This document shows, piece after piece, positions 25,075-34,252 of a DNA stretch of 64,000 bases. The stretch covers positions 26,407-90,406 of the forward strand of contig JBCCLJ010000003.1 in NCBI GenBank assembly GCA_039026915.1, written 5' to 3'. The stretch comes from JBCCLJ01 sp039026915. GTDB taxonomy: Bacteria; Acidobacteriota; Thermoanaerobaculia; Multivoradales; Multivoraceae. A program made the position numbers and the translations under genes. The notes under the pieces are model-generated. The model did not search any database. It saw only the letters and a list, made by a program, of their open reading frames with translations, and had not been told where the DNA came from. Each line of letters opens with the position of its first letter. Position 1 is the first letter of the stretch.

Positions 25075-25662
25075 TTGGCACATCTGCAGCCCTTGACCGA
25101 GGAAGAGACACATGACCTCGAGGAGGTCCTGGGTCGAGTCCAGGAGGCGATGGGCTTCGTCCCGAACAGCCTGCGCACGATGAGTCGCCGTCCCGAGCTG
25201 GTGAAGGCGTTCGTCGCCTTTGCCGGGACCCTTCAGGGCGGCGCACAGGTCGAGCCGGTCCTGCAGCAGCTGGTGGCGCACGTCGCCAGCACAGCCGCCG
25301 GCTGCTCCTACTGTCAGGCTCATACGGGAGCGGTGGCCGAACGACGGGGCGCCGAAGCCGAGCTTGTCGCTCAGGCCTGGGAGTTCGAGACCTCTGATGC
25401 CTTCGATGATCGGCAGCGCGCCGCTCTGCGGTTGGCTCGAGACGCTGCGTTGGTGCCCAACGCGGTGACGCCGCAGCACTTCGAGGAGCTCCGCCGTCAT
25501 TTCGACGAAGCGCAGATCGTCGACCTCGTCGCGGTCATCTCTCTTTTCGGCTTCCTCAATCGATGGAACGACACGCTCGCCACGCATCTGGAGGACGAGC
25601 CGAAGGATTTCGGCGAGCGTGCACTCGAGTCTCGCGGCTGGGCTGCCGGAAAGCACGAATGA
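25075..25662 (+). CDS. AhpD-like carboxymuconolactone decarboxylase family peroxidase-related protein
   Basis: A 195-residue all-helical protein of the AhpD/CMD superfamily. The redox motif C77-S-Y-C80-x2-H83 is intact (CSYCQAHT), as in alkylhydroperoxidase-type members that reduce peroxides through a thiol pair and a proton-relay His. The flanking GFVPNSLRTMSRRPELVKAF opening and the LRLARDAALVPNAV segment fit peroxidase-related subfamilies. It begins with TTG 25075, well supported by AGGAGGA at 25064-25070. It is divergent from the MarR gene across an array of palindromes and is probably its target. The stop overlaps the next ATG as ATGA. Confidence 0.88.
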   Translation: MAHLQPLTEEETHDLEEVLGRVQEAMGFVPNSLRTMSRRPELVKAFVAFAGTLQGGAQVEPVLQQLVAHVASTAAGCSYCQAHTGAVAERRGAEAELVAQAWEFETSDAFDDRQRAALRLARDAALVPNAVTPQHFEELRRHFDEAQIVDLVAVISLFGFLNRWNDTLATHLEDEPKDFGERALESRGWAAGKHE

Positions 25663-26378
25663 CCGGGGCGGAGGCCGCTTTCTCTGCGGTCGCCAGTGCG
25701 GCCGTGCTCTTCACCAAACCGGCGGAGCCGGGGCGGGTGAAGACACGTCTGATCGGTCGACTCTCCAAGTCGGAGGCGGCGCGACTGCATGCCGCTTTCG
25801 TGCTCGACACGTCTGCTTCTCTGTCGCGCGGCGCTTTCGACCTTCTCGTCGCCTGGGCGCTCGACGGCGAGCTCGCGGCACAGCCCGAGCTTGTCCCGGC
25901 CGGTGTGCCCGCTCTCGAACAGTCGGGGGAAACGCTGGGAGAGCGTCTCTTTTCTGCCTTGGAGACGACGGTGGGGCGGGGCTACCGAGCCGTCGCCGCG
26001 GTAGGGTCGGATCATCCCGGCCTTCCCGCCCGGCGGCTCGCCGAAGCATTCGCACTCCTCGGTGACGTCGACGTCGTCTTCGGACCCGTGCCCGACGGCG
26101 GCTACGACCTCGTCGCGCTGCGCGCCGACGTTCTTTCCCCTCGTCTCTTCGAAGGGATCGCCTGGAGCACGTCGACGGTTCTCGAAGAGAGTCGCGTGCG
26201 CGTCTCGGAGCTCGGACTCAGAGACGCTCTGCTGTCGGAGGGGTTCGATGTGGACACGCCGGCTGACCTGGAGGAGCTCGTCGCCCGGGTGCGGCAGCAC
26301 CGCCTCGGCGCCGAGTGTCCGAGGACGGTCGAAGTCTTGAGCAGCCTCGGTCTGCTCGCCGAAGAGGATTCGGCGTGA
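25659..26378 (+). CDS. DUF2064 / TIGR04282-type nucleotidyl- or glycosyltransferase
   Basis: A 239-residue protein with the GT-A-like nucleotide-binding fold of the DUF2064 family. Recognisable features are LFTKPAEPGRVKTRLIGRLS near the N-terminus (the P-x-P-G-x-V-K-T-R-L motif), VGSDHPGLP with the metal-binding acidic residue, and GPVPDGGYDLVAL. Relatives are annotated as glycosyltransferases near arsenosugar genes or as CofC-like guanylyltransferases; the true reaction here is not known. It is coupled by ATGA to the AhpD-like gene and by GTGA to the nnr gene. This may reflect general packing rather than a shared function. Confidence 0.82.
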   Translation: MTGAEAAFSAVASAAVLFTKPAEPGRVKTRLIGRLSKSEAARLHAAFVLDTSASLSRGAFDLLVAWALDGELAAQPELVPAGVPALEQSGETLGERLFSALETTVGRGYRAVAAVGSDHPGLPARRLAEAFALLGDVDVVFGPVPDGGYDLVALRADVLSPRLFEGIAWSTSTVLEESRVRVSELGLRDALLSEGFDVDTPADLEELVARVRQHRLGAECPRTVEVLSSLGLLAEEDSA

Positions 26379-27943
26379 GGGCCCTCAGCGCGGAGGAGAT
26401 GGTCGCCTTCGAAGGCTGGGCGATGGAGGAGATCGGTCTGCCGCAGGTGGTGCTCATGGAGAACGCCGCGCGCAACGCCGCCGACGTGCTGCTCGAACGG
26501 TTCCCGGAGTGCGGCGAAGTGCTCGTCCTCGCCGGGCCGGGGAACAACGGTGGAGACGGCCTGGCGATGATGCGCCGACTCCTCGAGCGGGGCGTGGTCT
26601 CTCGAGCACTCTGCCGCGACGCTTCGCCAGGATCCCTCTGCGAGCAGCAGCGGGAGTGGGTTCTCAATCTGGGGCTTGCCGCCGAGCCGCTGACCTTGGA
26701 GCGTCTGCGCCAGCGCCTGCGCGAGCGACCGGCCGTGGTGATCGACGCACTCCTGGGCACGGGACTCTCGCGCCCGCTTTCAGGAGAGCTGGCCGAGATC
26801 GTGGCCGAGCTCGCTCGATCCTCGGCGGTCGTCGTTGCCGTCGACGTGCCGACCGGGATCGACGCCTCTCGGGCCCAGCTGCCCGGTGGAGACGATTCTC
26901 CTGTGGTCTCCGCCGCGCTGACCGTCAGCTTCGCTGCGCACAAGGTTGCGCATCTCCTCGATCCCGCGAGTTTCTACTGTGGGGAGATTCGTATCGTCGG
27001 CCTGGGCGTACCGTTCGAAGAGGCTCGCCTCGTCGATTCGGGCGTCCTGGCATCGGGAGGGGTCCATGCGACGACGTCCGCCTCCTTACGGGAAGTCGTC
27101 GTGCCGAGGCCCAGCTCGTCGCACAAGGGCACGTTCGGGCACCTTCTGGTCGTCGGCGGGGCTCGCGGCATGTCGGGAGCCGCGGTGCTGACAGCGCGGG
27201 GAGCTCTGCGCAGCGGCGCCGGCTTGGTGACGGTCGGTGTACCGGAGCCGCTGCTCGCAGCCGTCGACTCGGCGAGCCTCGAGTCGATGAGCGTAGGGCT
27301 GCCCGCGACGTCGACCGGTGCCCTGTCGCCGAGCGCCACCGCGGCGATCGCCTCGGCCTCCGCGTCTCGGGACGCGGTTGCGTTGGGCCCCGGTCTGGGG
27401 CCGGAGGCATTTCCGGCGGTGCTCGACGCTCTCTCGGTCATCGAGCGTCCCCTGGTCCTCGATGCTGACGGCCTCAACGCCCTGGAGGGCGGGCTGGAGA
27501 GGGTCGCAGAGCGCTCGGCACCGACGGTGCTCACGCCCCATCCAGGTGAACTGGCGCGCCTTCTCGGCTGCACTTCCCGAGAGATTCAGGACGACCGACT
27601 GGAAGCGGTGAAGGAGGCCAGCGAGCGCTCCCAGGCGACCGTGGTGCTCAAGGGGCATCAGACGCTGGTGGCCGAGCGCGGTGACGACGACGAGCTCGCC
27701 GTCTGGGTGAACACCACCGGCAATCCAGGGATGGCGACCGGGGGTTCGGGAGATGTACTCACCGGAGTCATCGGATCGCTGCTGGCTCAGGGTCACTCCC
27801 CGCTCGAGGCGGCCCGGCTTGGCGTCTTCCTTCACGGGGCCGCCGGCGATCGCGCTGCGCTTCGGTCCGGCCCGTCGGCACTCACGGCGGGAGACATCGT
27901 CGACGAGCTCGGCGCCGCGCGTCAGGAGATCGAAGATGAGTGA
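26375..27943 (+). CDS. nnr: bifunctional NAD(P)H-hydrate epimerase and ADP-dependent dehydratase
   Basis: A 522-residue fused repair enzyme for damaged NADH/NADPH. The N-terminal YjeF-type epimerase domain (about residues 1-215) interconverts R and S hydrates and shows MENAARNAA and GPGNNGGDGLAMMRRL. The C-terminal ribokinase-fold dehydratase domain (about 235-515) shows LDADGLNAL, LTPHPGELARLLG and the nucleotide-site N-T-T-G-N-P-G-M-A-T-G-G-S-G-D-V-L-T-G. GTG start at 26375 in a GTGA overlap. The stop lies inside the next gene's first codons (eight-base overlap with tsaE). nnr next to tsaE is a common bacterial pairing. Confidence 0.95.
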   Translation: MRALSAEEMVAFEGWAMEEIGLPQVVLMENAARNAADVLLERFPECGEVLVLAGPGNNGGDGLAMMRRLLERGVVSRALCRDASPGSLCEQQREWVLNLGLAAEPLTLERLRQRLRERPAVVIDALLGTGLSRPLSGELAEIVAELARSSAVVVAVDVPTGIDASRAQLPGGDDSPVVSAALTVSFAAHKVAHLLDPASFYCGEIRIVGLGVPFEEARLVDSGVLASGGVHATTSASLREVVVPRPSSSHKGTFGHLLVVGGARGMSGAAVLTARGALRSGAGLVTVGVPEPLLAAVDSASLESMSVGLPATSTGALSPSATAAIASASASRDAVALGPGLGPEAFPAVLDALSVIERPLVLDADGLNALEGGLERVAERSAPTVLTPHPGELARLLGCTSREIQDDRLEAVKEASERSQATVVLKGHQTLVAERGDDDELAVWVNTTGNPGMATGGSGDVLTGVIGSLLAQGHSPLEAARLGVFLHGAAGDRAALRSGPSALTAGDIVDELGAARQEIEDE

Positions 27944-28385
27944 CGAGGCCGGAGGTGGGCGCGACGCTTGTCACGAGAGCAGCGGCCCTGAGGAGACGCG
28001 ACAGCTCGGGGCCTCTCTGGTCGATCGACTCAGGCCCGACGGCATCCTGCTTCTGGAAGGCGACATGGGAGTGGGGAAGACCGTGCTCGTTCAAGGGATC
28101 GCCGAGGCTCTCGGCGTCACGGACGGCGCCGTCCAGTCGCCGACGTTCACCCTGATCCACGAGTATCCATGCCGGGACGAGGAGATCGAGCGTCTGGTGC
28201 ACATCGATCTCTATCGCCTCGATCCCGCGGAGGTGGAGGCGAGCGGTGTGCTCGATGCCCTGGGGGATCCCGCGGCGATCAAAGTCGTGGAATGGTCGGA
28301 GCGCCTTGCTTTCGACGTGAAACCGACCCTGGTGCTCCGCATCGAAGCGACCGGTCCCGATACCCGCCGCTTCGAGCCCTCCTAG
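27936..28385 (+). CDS. tsaE: tRNA threonylcarbamoyladenosine biosynthesis ATPase TsaE
   Basis: A 149-residue P-loop ATPase that works with TsaB and TsaD to place threonylcarbamoyl on A37 of ANN-decoding tRNAs. The Walker A motif G-D-M-G-V-G-K-T is at residues 42-49, and the family marks SPTFTLIHEY, HIDLYRL and VEWSERL follow. The N-terminal 20 residues are variable. ATG 27936 overlaps nnr by eight bases. It is followed by 103 non-coding bases that contain a TAGTCT hexamer (28423-28428) of the type seen before other genes. Confidence 0.94.
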   Translation: MSDEAGGGRDACHESSGPEETRQLGASLVDRLRPDGILLLEGDMGVGKTVLVQGIAEALGVTDGAVQSPTFTLIHEYPCRDEEIERLVHIDLYRLDPAEVEASGVLDALGDPAAIKVVEWSERLAFDVKPTLVLRIEATGPDTRRFEPS

Positions 28386-28488
28386 CTTTCGTCCGGCGGC
28401 TGCGGCCTCGGTCCCGGCTGCTAGTCTCGCTGCCGCGCGGCGGCGCCCTGCACGCCCTGCCGGCGAACACTACTCAGCGGAGATTCGG

Positions 28489-29343
28489 ATGAAGAAGATC
28501 GGTGTCATCGGATGTGGACTCATGGGTCGCGGGATCGTGGAGGTCGCGGCCCGGGCCGGCTACAGCACCGTTGTACGCGAGGTTGCGCAGGAGCCGCTCG
28601 ACGCGGGCCTGGAGTCGCTGCGTGCGTCGCTCGAGCGACAGCTGCACAAGGAGAGGATCTCGCCGTCGGATTTCGAGGACACGCTCGCGCGCATCGAAGG
28701 CACGGTCTCTTTGGAGCCGCTCGCCGACTGTGACCTCGTCATCGAAGCCATCGTCGAGAACCGTGAGGTCAAGGCCCAGCTCTTCGATGACCTCCACGCG
28801 GTGGTTCAGGAGTCGGCGCTCTTCGCTTCGAACACCTCGTCGTTGACGCTGACGCAGCTCGCCGCAGGGTCCGGACGGCCGGACCGGTTCGTCGGTATTC
28901 ACTTCTTCAACCCGGTTCCCGCAATGAAGCTGACCGAGGTGATTCGCACTCTGGTGACCTCCGACGACGCCTTCGATCGCTCCTGGGCTTTCGTCGAGTC
29001 CCTCGGCAAGACGCCCATCGCCTGCAAGGACAACTCGGGCTTCATCGTCAATCGTCTGCTGGTGCCGTACCTGTTGGATGCGATTCGCGCCTACGAAAAC
29101 GGGATCGGTACGCTGGAAGACATCGACACCGGTATGAAGCTCGGTTGCGGCCACCCGATGGGCCCCTTCACTCTGCTCGACTTCATCGGCCTCGACACGA
29201 TCTACTTCATCGCCGACATCATGTTCGACGAGTACCGCGAAGCTCGCTTTGCCCCGCCGCCGCTACTGAAACAGATGGTGCAGGCAGGTCGTCTGGGCAG
29301 AAAGAGCGGGCGAGGTTTCTACGACTATGGTGGGGCGAGCTGA
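28489..29343 (+). CDS. 3-hydroxybutyryl-CoA / 3-hydroxyacyl-CoA dehydrogenase
   Basis: A 284-residue NAD(P)-dependent dehydrogenase acting on the 3-hydroxy group of acyl-CoAs. The dinucleotide-binding loop G-x-G-x-M-G-x-G opens the protein (IGVIGCGLMGRG). The catalytic His lies in GIHFFNPVPAMKLTEVI, and the partner residues are in CKDNSGFIVNRLL and the C-terminal GRLGRKSGRGFYDY. Length fits the single-domain bacterial enzyme rather than a multifunctional FadB protein. It stands alone between the nnr-tsaE operon and phoH, with its own upstream and downstream gaps. It may act in butyrate or polyhydroxybutyrate metabolism or general beta-oxidation. Confidence 0.93.
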   Translation: MKKIGVIGCGLMGRGIVEVAARAGYSTVVREVAQEPLDAGLESLRASLERQLHKERISPSDFEDTLARIEGTVSLEPLADCDLVIEAIVENREVKAQLFDDLHAVVQESALFASNTSSLTLTQLAAGSGRPDRFVGIHFFNPVPAMKLTEVIRTLVTSDDAFDRSWAFVESLGKTPIACKDNSGFIVNRLLVPYLLDAIRAYENGIGTLEDIDTGMKLGCGHPMGPFTLLDFIGLDTIYFIADIMFDEYREARFAPPPLLKQMVQAGRLGRKSGRGFYDYGGAS

Positions 29344-29410
29344 GCCTCGGCCGCTGCTAGACTGAGCCCGGCCCGTCGGGGCCCTCGTTCATCACAGTCG
29401 GAGGATCACC

Positions 29411-30427
29411 TTGGGCCCCGTATCGACTGGCGAAGCGGTACAGAATCGAGTGACGGTCGCAGAGAGCGCAGCGCGCGCGATCTGTGGTCCGAACGACGGC
29501 AACCTGGCGCGCATCGAGCGTGCCTTCGGTGTGGAGGTGACCGCTCGGGGCGCCGAGTTTCTGGTGACCGGGAACGAGGCGAGCGTGTTCTCCGCGAGCC
29601 GTCTGCTCGAAGATCTCTCGACGCTGATCGAAAGCGGTCGCCGCCTCAGCGCCAACGACTTCAAGACGAGTATCCGTGTGATTCAGGAGCAGCCCGACAG
29701 CTCGCTGATCGACTTCTTCGGTAGCGAGGGTGTGCTGGCGGCCGCCAGCCGCTTCGTCGAACCCCGGTCGCTGGTGCAGCAGCAGTACATCCGGGCGATG
29801 CTCGAGCACGATCTCGTCATCTCGGTCGGGCCGGCCGGAACGGGCAAGACGTACCTGGCCGTAGCGCTCGCTGCAGCTTCCCTGGTCGAGAAGAAGGTGC
29901 GCCGCATCGTTCTCGCGCGACCTGCAGTCGAAGCGGGCGAGAAGCTCGGTTTCCTGCCTGGTGATCTCGCAGAGAAGGTGAATCCCTATCTGCGCCCGCT
30001 CTACGACGCCCTCTACGACATCCTCGGTTTCGACAAGGTCAGCCGCATGATCGAGCGCGAGATCATCGAGGTTGCACCGCTTGCGTTCATGCGTGGCCGC
30101 ACGTTGAACGACGCGTTCATCATCCTCGACGAGGCACAGAACACGACGCCCGAGCAGATGAAGATGTTCCTGACGCGGATCGGCTTCGGCTCGAAGGCCG
30201 TGATCAACGGCGACGTCACCCAGATCGACTTGCCGAGCGGCCGGCGCAGCGGCCTCGTCGACGCCTCGCAGGTGCTTCAGGACGTCGAGGGCATCGCCTT
30301 CGTCCGCTTCGGTCGTCGAGACGTCGTTCGTCACGATCTCGTGCAGCGTATCGTCACAGCCTACGGTGAGCACGATGCCCGTCGAGAGCACGATGCCCCG
30401 GAAACGACCCCTGAGGGTGGCGATTGA
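29411..30427 (+). CDS. phoH: PhoH family P-loop ATPase
   Basis: A 338-residue cytoplasmic ATPase of the PhoH family. A small N-terminal KH-like part (residues 1-95) precedes the ATPase domain with Walker A G-P-A-G-T-G-K-T at 140-147 and Walker B F-I-I-L-D-E-A-Q-N. The segments VEAGEKLGFLPGDLAEKVNPYLRPLYD and GDVTQIDLP are typical. The family is linked to RNA metabolism by fusions and by its usual neighbours, found here too (pgpH-like, ybeY, era). It begins with TTG 29411 behind GGAGGA (29400-29405). Its stop forms a TTGA overlap with the next gene. A GC hairpin at 29370-29383 lies in the gap before it. Confidence 0.94.
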   Translation: MGPVSTGEAVQNRVTVAESAARAICGPNDGNLARIERAFGVEVTARGAEFLVTGNEASVFSASRLLEDLSTLIESGRRLSANDFKTSIRVIQEQPDSSLIDFFGSEGVLAAASRFVEPRSLVQQQYIRAMLEHDLVISVGPAGTGKTYLAVALAAASLVEKKVRRIVLARPAVEAGEKLGFLPGDLAEKVNPYLRPLYDALYDILGFDKVSRMIEREIIEVAPLAFMRGRTLNDAFIILDEAQNTTPEQMKMFLTRIGFGSKAVINGDVTQIDLPSGRRSGLVDASQVLQDVEGIAFVRFGRRDVVRHDLVQRIVTAYGEHDARREHDAPETTPEGGD

Positions 30428-32790
30428 GTCGCTCGAGCAAGGACCGCGAGCCGAAGTTGCGCGGCAAGGGCAAGGGAAAGTCGAAGGGCGGCGGTTCGGC
30501 ACCCGTGCGACGTGTGCGCCGTCCGACGCGCGAGCGCTGGAACCGGCTCCTGTGCGTCGATCGTTTCTGGGGCGCTCTCTTCGTCGCCTTCGGGCTCTGG
30601 TTCCTGGCACCGGCCGATCTCTTGTTCTCTCCGGACGTGCAGGAAGGGGAGATCGCCACGCGCGACTACCTCGCCACTCAGAACGTGCTGGTCCTCGATC
30701 GAGAGACGACGGAGGAGAAGAAGACGAGGGCGCGTGAGGGCGTCCTGCCGGTCTACGACTTCGACTACGCCAAGGGCAGTCAGCAAGACGAGCAGTTTGC
30801 GCGCCTCTTCCAGATCGGTCGCCAGACCCGTCAGGAGTCGGAGGCCGAGGAAGAAGGTGCATCCGATTTCACGGAGATCCTGGCCCAGCGCGTCGCGAGC
30901 GGTACGACACTGAGAGTGGAGCCCGAGATCCTCAGTGAGCTTTGGACACGAGGCTTTTCGCCGGAGCTCGAAGACCGCGTTCGCTCCCTATCGCGGTCGA
31001 TCCTTCGCAGCGGCGTCGTCGCCAACAAGCCTCTGCTTCTGGAGAACCGGCTGCAGGGAGTCCGTGTTCGAAGCCTTCAGTCAGGTCAGGAACGGGTGCA
31101 GCTCGATCTCTTCGCCTTTCGTGGTCATCCGAACGAGGTCGCTGAATACCTGGAGGTAGAGCTCGGTCGCTGGTCCGGTTGGAGCCGACGTCAGCGCTCG
31201 ATGCTGCTGGACTTCCTCGTCGCCAACGTGCCGCCGAACGTCTACCTCAACCTGAGCGAGACTCAGGCGCGCCGGCAGGCCGCTGCCGATGGAGCCGAAG
31301 AGGTGTTCCAGCAGATCCAGCGCGGACAGGTCATCGTTCGCAAGGGCGACACCTTCGACGCCGGCTCGCTCGCCGTTCTCGAAGAGCTGAGCGGGGAAGG
31401 ACAGCGGTCGAATCTGCTGCTGGCGTTCGGCGGTAGCTTCCTTCTGCTGGTCCTGGTCGCCGTCGGTCTCTGGTTCGGACTGCGTCGCAGTCGCCTGGCG
31501 GAGGGCCTGGGCGAGACGACGTTCGGCGGCGTGGTCATCCTGTTGCTGCTCTCGCTTCTCTTGCTGAAGGGCGGCACCGTGGTCGCCGCGGCTCTCGCCA
31601 ACTCCTTCGACGCCGAGCCGTTCAACGCAGAGCGCAGCTATCTCTACGCGCTGCCCTTCGGCATGCTGGCGTTGATCGCGTCGCTCTTCTACGGCCGCGG
31701 CGTGGCTGTCATCTCGGCGCTGTCGCTCTCCGTCGTGGCGGGCTACCTCGTCTCCGGCGATTCGTCCTGGGGCATCCTCTACTCGCTGACCGTCTCGTTG
31801 GGAGCGATCTACGCCCTCGACCGGCTCAAGGAGCGCACCGCCGTGGCGCGGGCGGGGCTCGTCGTCGGCTTCGTCGGCATGCTGGCCGTGCTCATGCTCG
31901 AGGCGCTCGACGGCGCTGAATCCTTGTCCTGGTCCGCCCTCGGGTTCGATCTGGCCTGCGCCTTTCTGGGGGGGCTGCTGGTGGCGGTCGTGACCAGCTT
32001 CGCCGTGCCGCTGCTCGAGGGCCTGCTGTCAGTCACCACGGACATCAAGCTACTCGAGCTGTCCGATACCAATCTGCCTCTTCTGCAGCGTGTCGCGTTC
32101 GAGGCCCCCGGCACCTTTCAGCACTCGCTCATGGTCGCTCACCTGGCCAAGGCCGGCTGCGAAGCGATCGGTGCGAACCCGGCTCTTGCCTACACCGGCG
32201 GGCTTTACCACGACATCGGAAAGATCCTCAGGCCCCAGTACTTCGTCGAGAACCAGCACGGTCAGAACCCCCACGACAAGCTGGCGCCGACGATGAGCAG
32301 TCTCATCGTCATCAACCACGTCAAAGAAGGCGTGGAGCTGGCACAGGAGGCCCGCCTTCCGCAGCCGATCGTCGACGCCATCGAACAGCATCACGGCACG
32401 CGCCGGATCAGCTATTTCTACAACCGCGCCAAGGAACAGGCGGGCGAAGGCGAGGAGCTGTCCGAGCAGGGGTTCCGGTATCCGGGTCCGCGTCCCCAGA
32501 ACAAGGTCATGGGCGTTCTGATGTACGCCGATGCTGTCGAGGCTGCGAGCCGTACGCTGACGAATCCCAGTCCGGTCAGCGTCCGTGCCCTGCTGCGGCA
32601 GATTCAGGACGACTGCCTCGAGGACCAACAGCTCGACGAATCGGATCTCACGCTCGGCGATCTGAACCGCGTTGCCGAAGCCTTCGAAAGGGTCCTCCTC
32701 AACACGTACCACAAGCGCGTCGACTACCCCGGCTTCAACTTCAAGGACTCGGAGAAGCCCGGACTTCGGGTCGTCGATGGCCGCGCTTGA
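30424..32790 (+). CDS. 7TM-HD cyclic-di-nucleotide phosphodiesterase (PgpH-like)
   Basis: A 788-residue membrane protein with the PgpH layout. A Lys/Gly-rich cytoplasmic tail and one membrane helix (about residues 40-60) come first. An extracytoplasmic 7TMR-HDED region follows to about 330, with the TEEKKTRAREGVLPVYDFD segment, then seven helices (about 335-545). The C-terminal HD domain shows E-A-P-G-T-F-Q-H-S, Y-H-D-I-G-K near residue 596 and IEQHHGT. Characterised relatives in Listeria hydrolyse c-di-AMP. Whether this species makes c-di-AMP is not shown in this window. TTG start in a TTGA overlap with phoH; the end overlaps ybeY by 14 bases. Confidence 0.9.
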   Translation: MSRSSKDREPKLRGKGKGKSKGGGSAPVRRVRRPTRERWNRLLCVDRFWGALFVAFGLWFLAPADLLFSPDVQEGEIATRDYLATQNVLVLDRETTEEKKTRAREGVLPVYDFDYAKGSQQDEQFARLFQIGRQTRQESEAEEEGASDFTEILAQRVASGTTLRVEPEILSELWTRGFSPELEDRVRSLSRSILRSGVVANKPLLLENRLQGVRVRSLQSGQERVQLDLFAFRGHPNEVAEYLEVELGRWSGWSRRQRSMLLDFLVANVPPNVYLNLSETQARRQAAADGAEEVFQQIQRGQVIVRKGDTFDAGSLAVLEELSGEGQRSNLLLAFGGSFLLLVLVAVGLWFGLRRSRLAEGLGETTFGGVVILLLLSLLLLKGGTVVAAALANSFDAEPFNAERSYLYALPFGMLALIASLFYGRGVAVISALSLSVVAGYLVSGDSSWGILYSLTVSLGAIYALDRLKERTAVARAGLVVGFVGMLAVLMLEALDGAESLSWSALGFDLACAFLGGLLVAVVTSFAVPLLEGLLSVTTDIKLLELSDTNLPLLQRVAFEAPGTFQHSLMVAHLAKAGCEAIGANPALAYTGGLYHDIGKILRPQYFVENQHGQNPHDKLAPTMSSLIVINHVKEGVELAQEARLPQPIVDAIEQHHGTRRISYFYNRAKEQAGEGEELSEQGFRYPGPRPQNKVMGVLMYADAVEAASRTLTNPSPVSVRALLRQIQDDCLEDQQLDESDLTLGDLNRVAEAFERVLLNTYHKRVDYPGFNFKDSEKPGLRVVDGRA

Positions 32791-33232
32791 CGGACTCGGT
32801 TACGGGGTCGAGCTCCTCGTCGACGAGTCGGTCTGCGCCGGGGTGGACTTCGAGCAGTCGCTCGGCGCATGGCTGGAGAGAGTCCTGCCCACTTTCGAAG
32901 AGGCCGGTGCGAGTGCCGGCACTCTGACGGTCCGTCTCACGGACGACGAGGAGATCACTCGTCTCAACAGCAGCTACCGGGGCAAGAACGGCCCGACCGA
33001 CGTGCTCAGCTTCGAGGGCGAGGAGACGGTCGAAGGTCGACATCTGGGGGACATCGTCATCTCGCTCCCGACCGCGCGCCGCCAGGGTCAGGAGGAAGGG
33101 CACGACCTTCAGACGGAAGTCCAGCTCCTCGCGCTGCACGGGATCCTGCACTGCCTCGGGTACGACCACGAGAGCGATGACGGCGAGATGGTCGCTCTCG
33201 AGCTGCGATTGCGCGAAGAGCTCCTGCCTTGA
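32777..33232 (+). CDS. ybeY: endoribonuclease YbeY, 16S rRNA maturation
   Basis: A 151-residue zinc endoribonuclease for 16S rRNA 3'-end processing and ribosome quality control. The metal motif H-G-I-L-H-C-L-G-Y-D-H begins at His121, and the upstream conserved block NSSYRGKNGPTDVLSF and HLGDIVIS is present. ATG 32777 gives the family's usual length and overlaps the preceding gene by 14 bases. The order phoH, pgpH, ybeY, era is widely conserved. No ribosome site is obvious, so re-initiation after the pgpH-like gene is likely. Confidence 0.95.
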   Translation: MAALDGLGYGVELLVDESVCAGVDFEQSLGAWLERVLPTFEEAGASAGTLTVRLTDDEEITRLNSSYRGKNGPTDVLSFEGEETVEGRHLGDIVISLPTARRQGQEEGHDLQTEVQLLALHGILHCLGYDHESDDGEMVALELRLREELLP

Positions 33233-33284
33233 CGTTGCCGAAGTCGACGTTGCCGCTGCGCCTCGGAGCGCACAGAATCCACAC

Positions 33285-34199
33285 ATGAGCGAAAGCAGCG
33301 AGTCCCGAGGCGCCGGGCGCGTCATCCTTCTTGGTCGACCGAACGCCGGCAAGTCCACGCTGATGAACCACCTCCTCGCAGAGAAGGTGGCGATTGTCTC
33401 GGACAAGCCACAGACGACGCGCTCACGCATCGTCGGAGTGCTGAGCGAAGAGCGCGGCCAGGTCGTCTTTCTGGACACGCCTGGGATCCACAAGCCTCAG
33501 CATCGGATGAACCGCCGGATGGTGCGTTCCGTGAGCGACGCGCTCGTCGAGGCCGACCTCATCGTCGTGGTCGTCGACAGCACGGTCCGGCGGCGAGGTG
33601 TCGACGAACGCCTGGTCGAGCTTGTCCGTGGAGCTCAGAAAAAGGCACTGCTCGCGCTCAACAAGACGGACATCTGCAGCAAGCCCAAGCTCTTGCCGAT
33701 GATCGAAGACTGGCATGCCACCGGACTCTTCGAGGCGATCGTGCCGATCAGTGCACTCGACGGCGAAGGCTGCGACGTCGTTCTGGATCTGATCTTCGAA
33801 CGGCTCCCGAAGGGCGAGCCCGAGTTTGACGAAGAGCTCTTGACCCCACACAGCGAGCGCTTTCTCGTGGCCGAGCGGATACGCGAGAAACTCCTCGAGC
33901 TGCTGCGTGAGGAGCTGCCCTTTGCCACTGCGGTGGTGATCGACGACTGGCAGGAGCCTGAAGGGGCCGCGATTCGGATCGCCGCGACGATCCTGGTCGA
34001 GCGCGGCGGCCAGAAGAAGATCGTGATCGGCCGACGCGGAGAGATGATCAAGAAGATCGGAACCCTCGCTCGACACGATCTCATCGAGTATCTCGGAGGC
34101 CCCGTTCACCTCGATCTTCACGTCAAGCAGGAGACGGCGTGGCGCGAGAACGCTCGGCGCTTGGGCGAGCTCGAGCGTGAGGCTCAGAGACTCGTGTAA
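33285..34199 (+). CDS. era: GTPase Era
   Basis: A 304-residue ribosome-assembly GTPase. The G1 loop G-R-P-N-A-G-K-S-T starts at residue 17, G2 is in the PQTTR segment, G3 is DTPG, and G4 is N-K-T-D. The C-terminal KH domain ends with the GGQKKIVIGRRGEMIKKIG signature. Era binds the 3' end of 16S rRNA, fitting the neighbouring ybeY. ATG 33285 gives the normal family length; upstream in-frame codons lie in ybeY. A weak GGAG is found about 17 bases upstream. Confidence 0.96.
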   Translation: MSESSESRGAGRVILLGRPNAGKSTLMNHLLAEKVAIVSDKPQTTRSRIVGVLSEERGQVVFLDTPGIHKPQHRMNRRMVRSVSDALVEADLIVVVVDSTVRRRGVDERLVELVRGAQKKALLALNKTDICSKPKLLPMIEDWHATGLFEAIVPISALDGEGCDVVLDLIFERLPKGEPEFDEELLTPHSERFLVAERIREKLLELLREELPFATAVVIDDWQEPEGAAIRIAATILVERGGQKKIVIGRRGEMIKKIGTLARHDLIEYLGGPVHLDLHVKQETAWRENARRLGELEREAQRLV

Positions 34200-34239
34200 G
34201 TTCCTCCAACCGGGGACTTTCCGGGGCCCCGTCTTCCGA

Positions 34240-34245
34240 TAGCAT
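34240..34245 (+). promoter_or_regulatory. candidate -10 element for a leaderless mgtE transcript
   Basis: TAGCAT sits seven bases before the ATG at 34253, and there is no ribosome site between them. The distance would put the transcription start at or next to the A of the ATG, so a leaderless message is possible. No convincing -35 element is seen. Confidence 0.3.
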
Positions 34246-34252
34246 CGCGCCG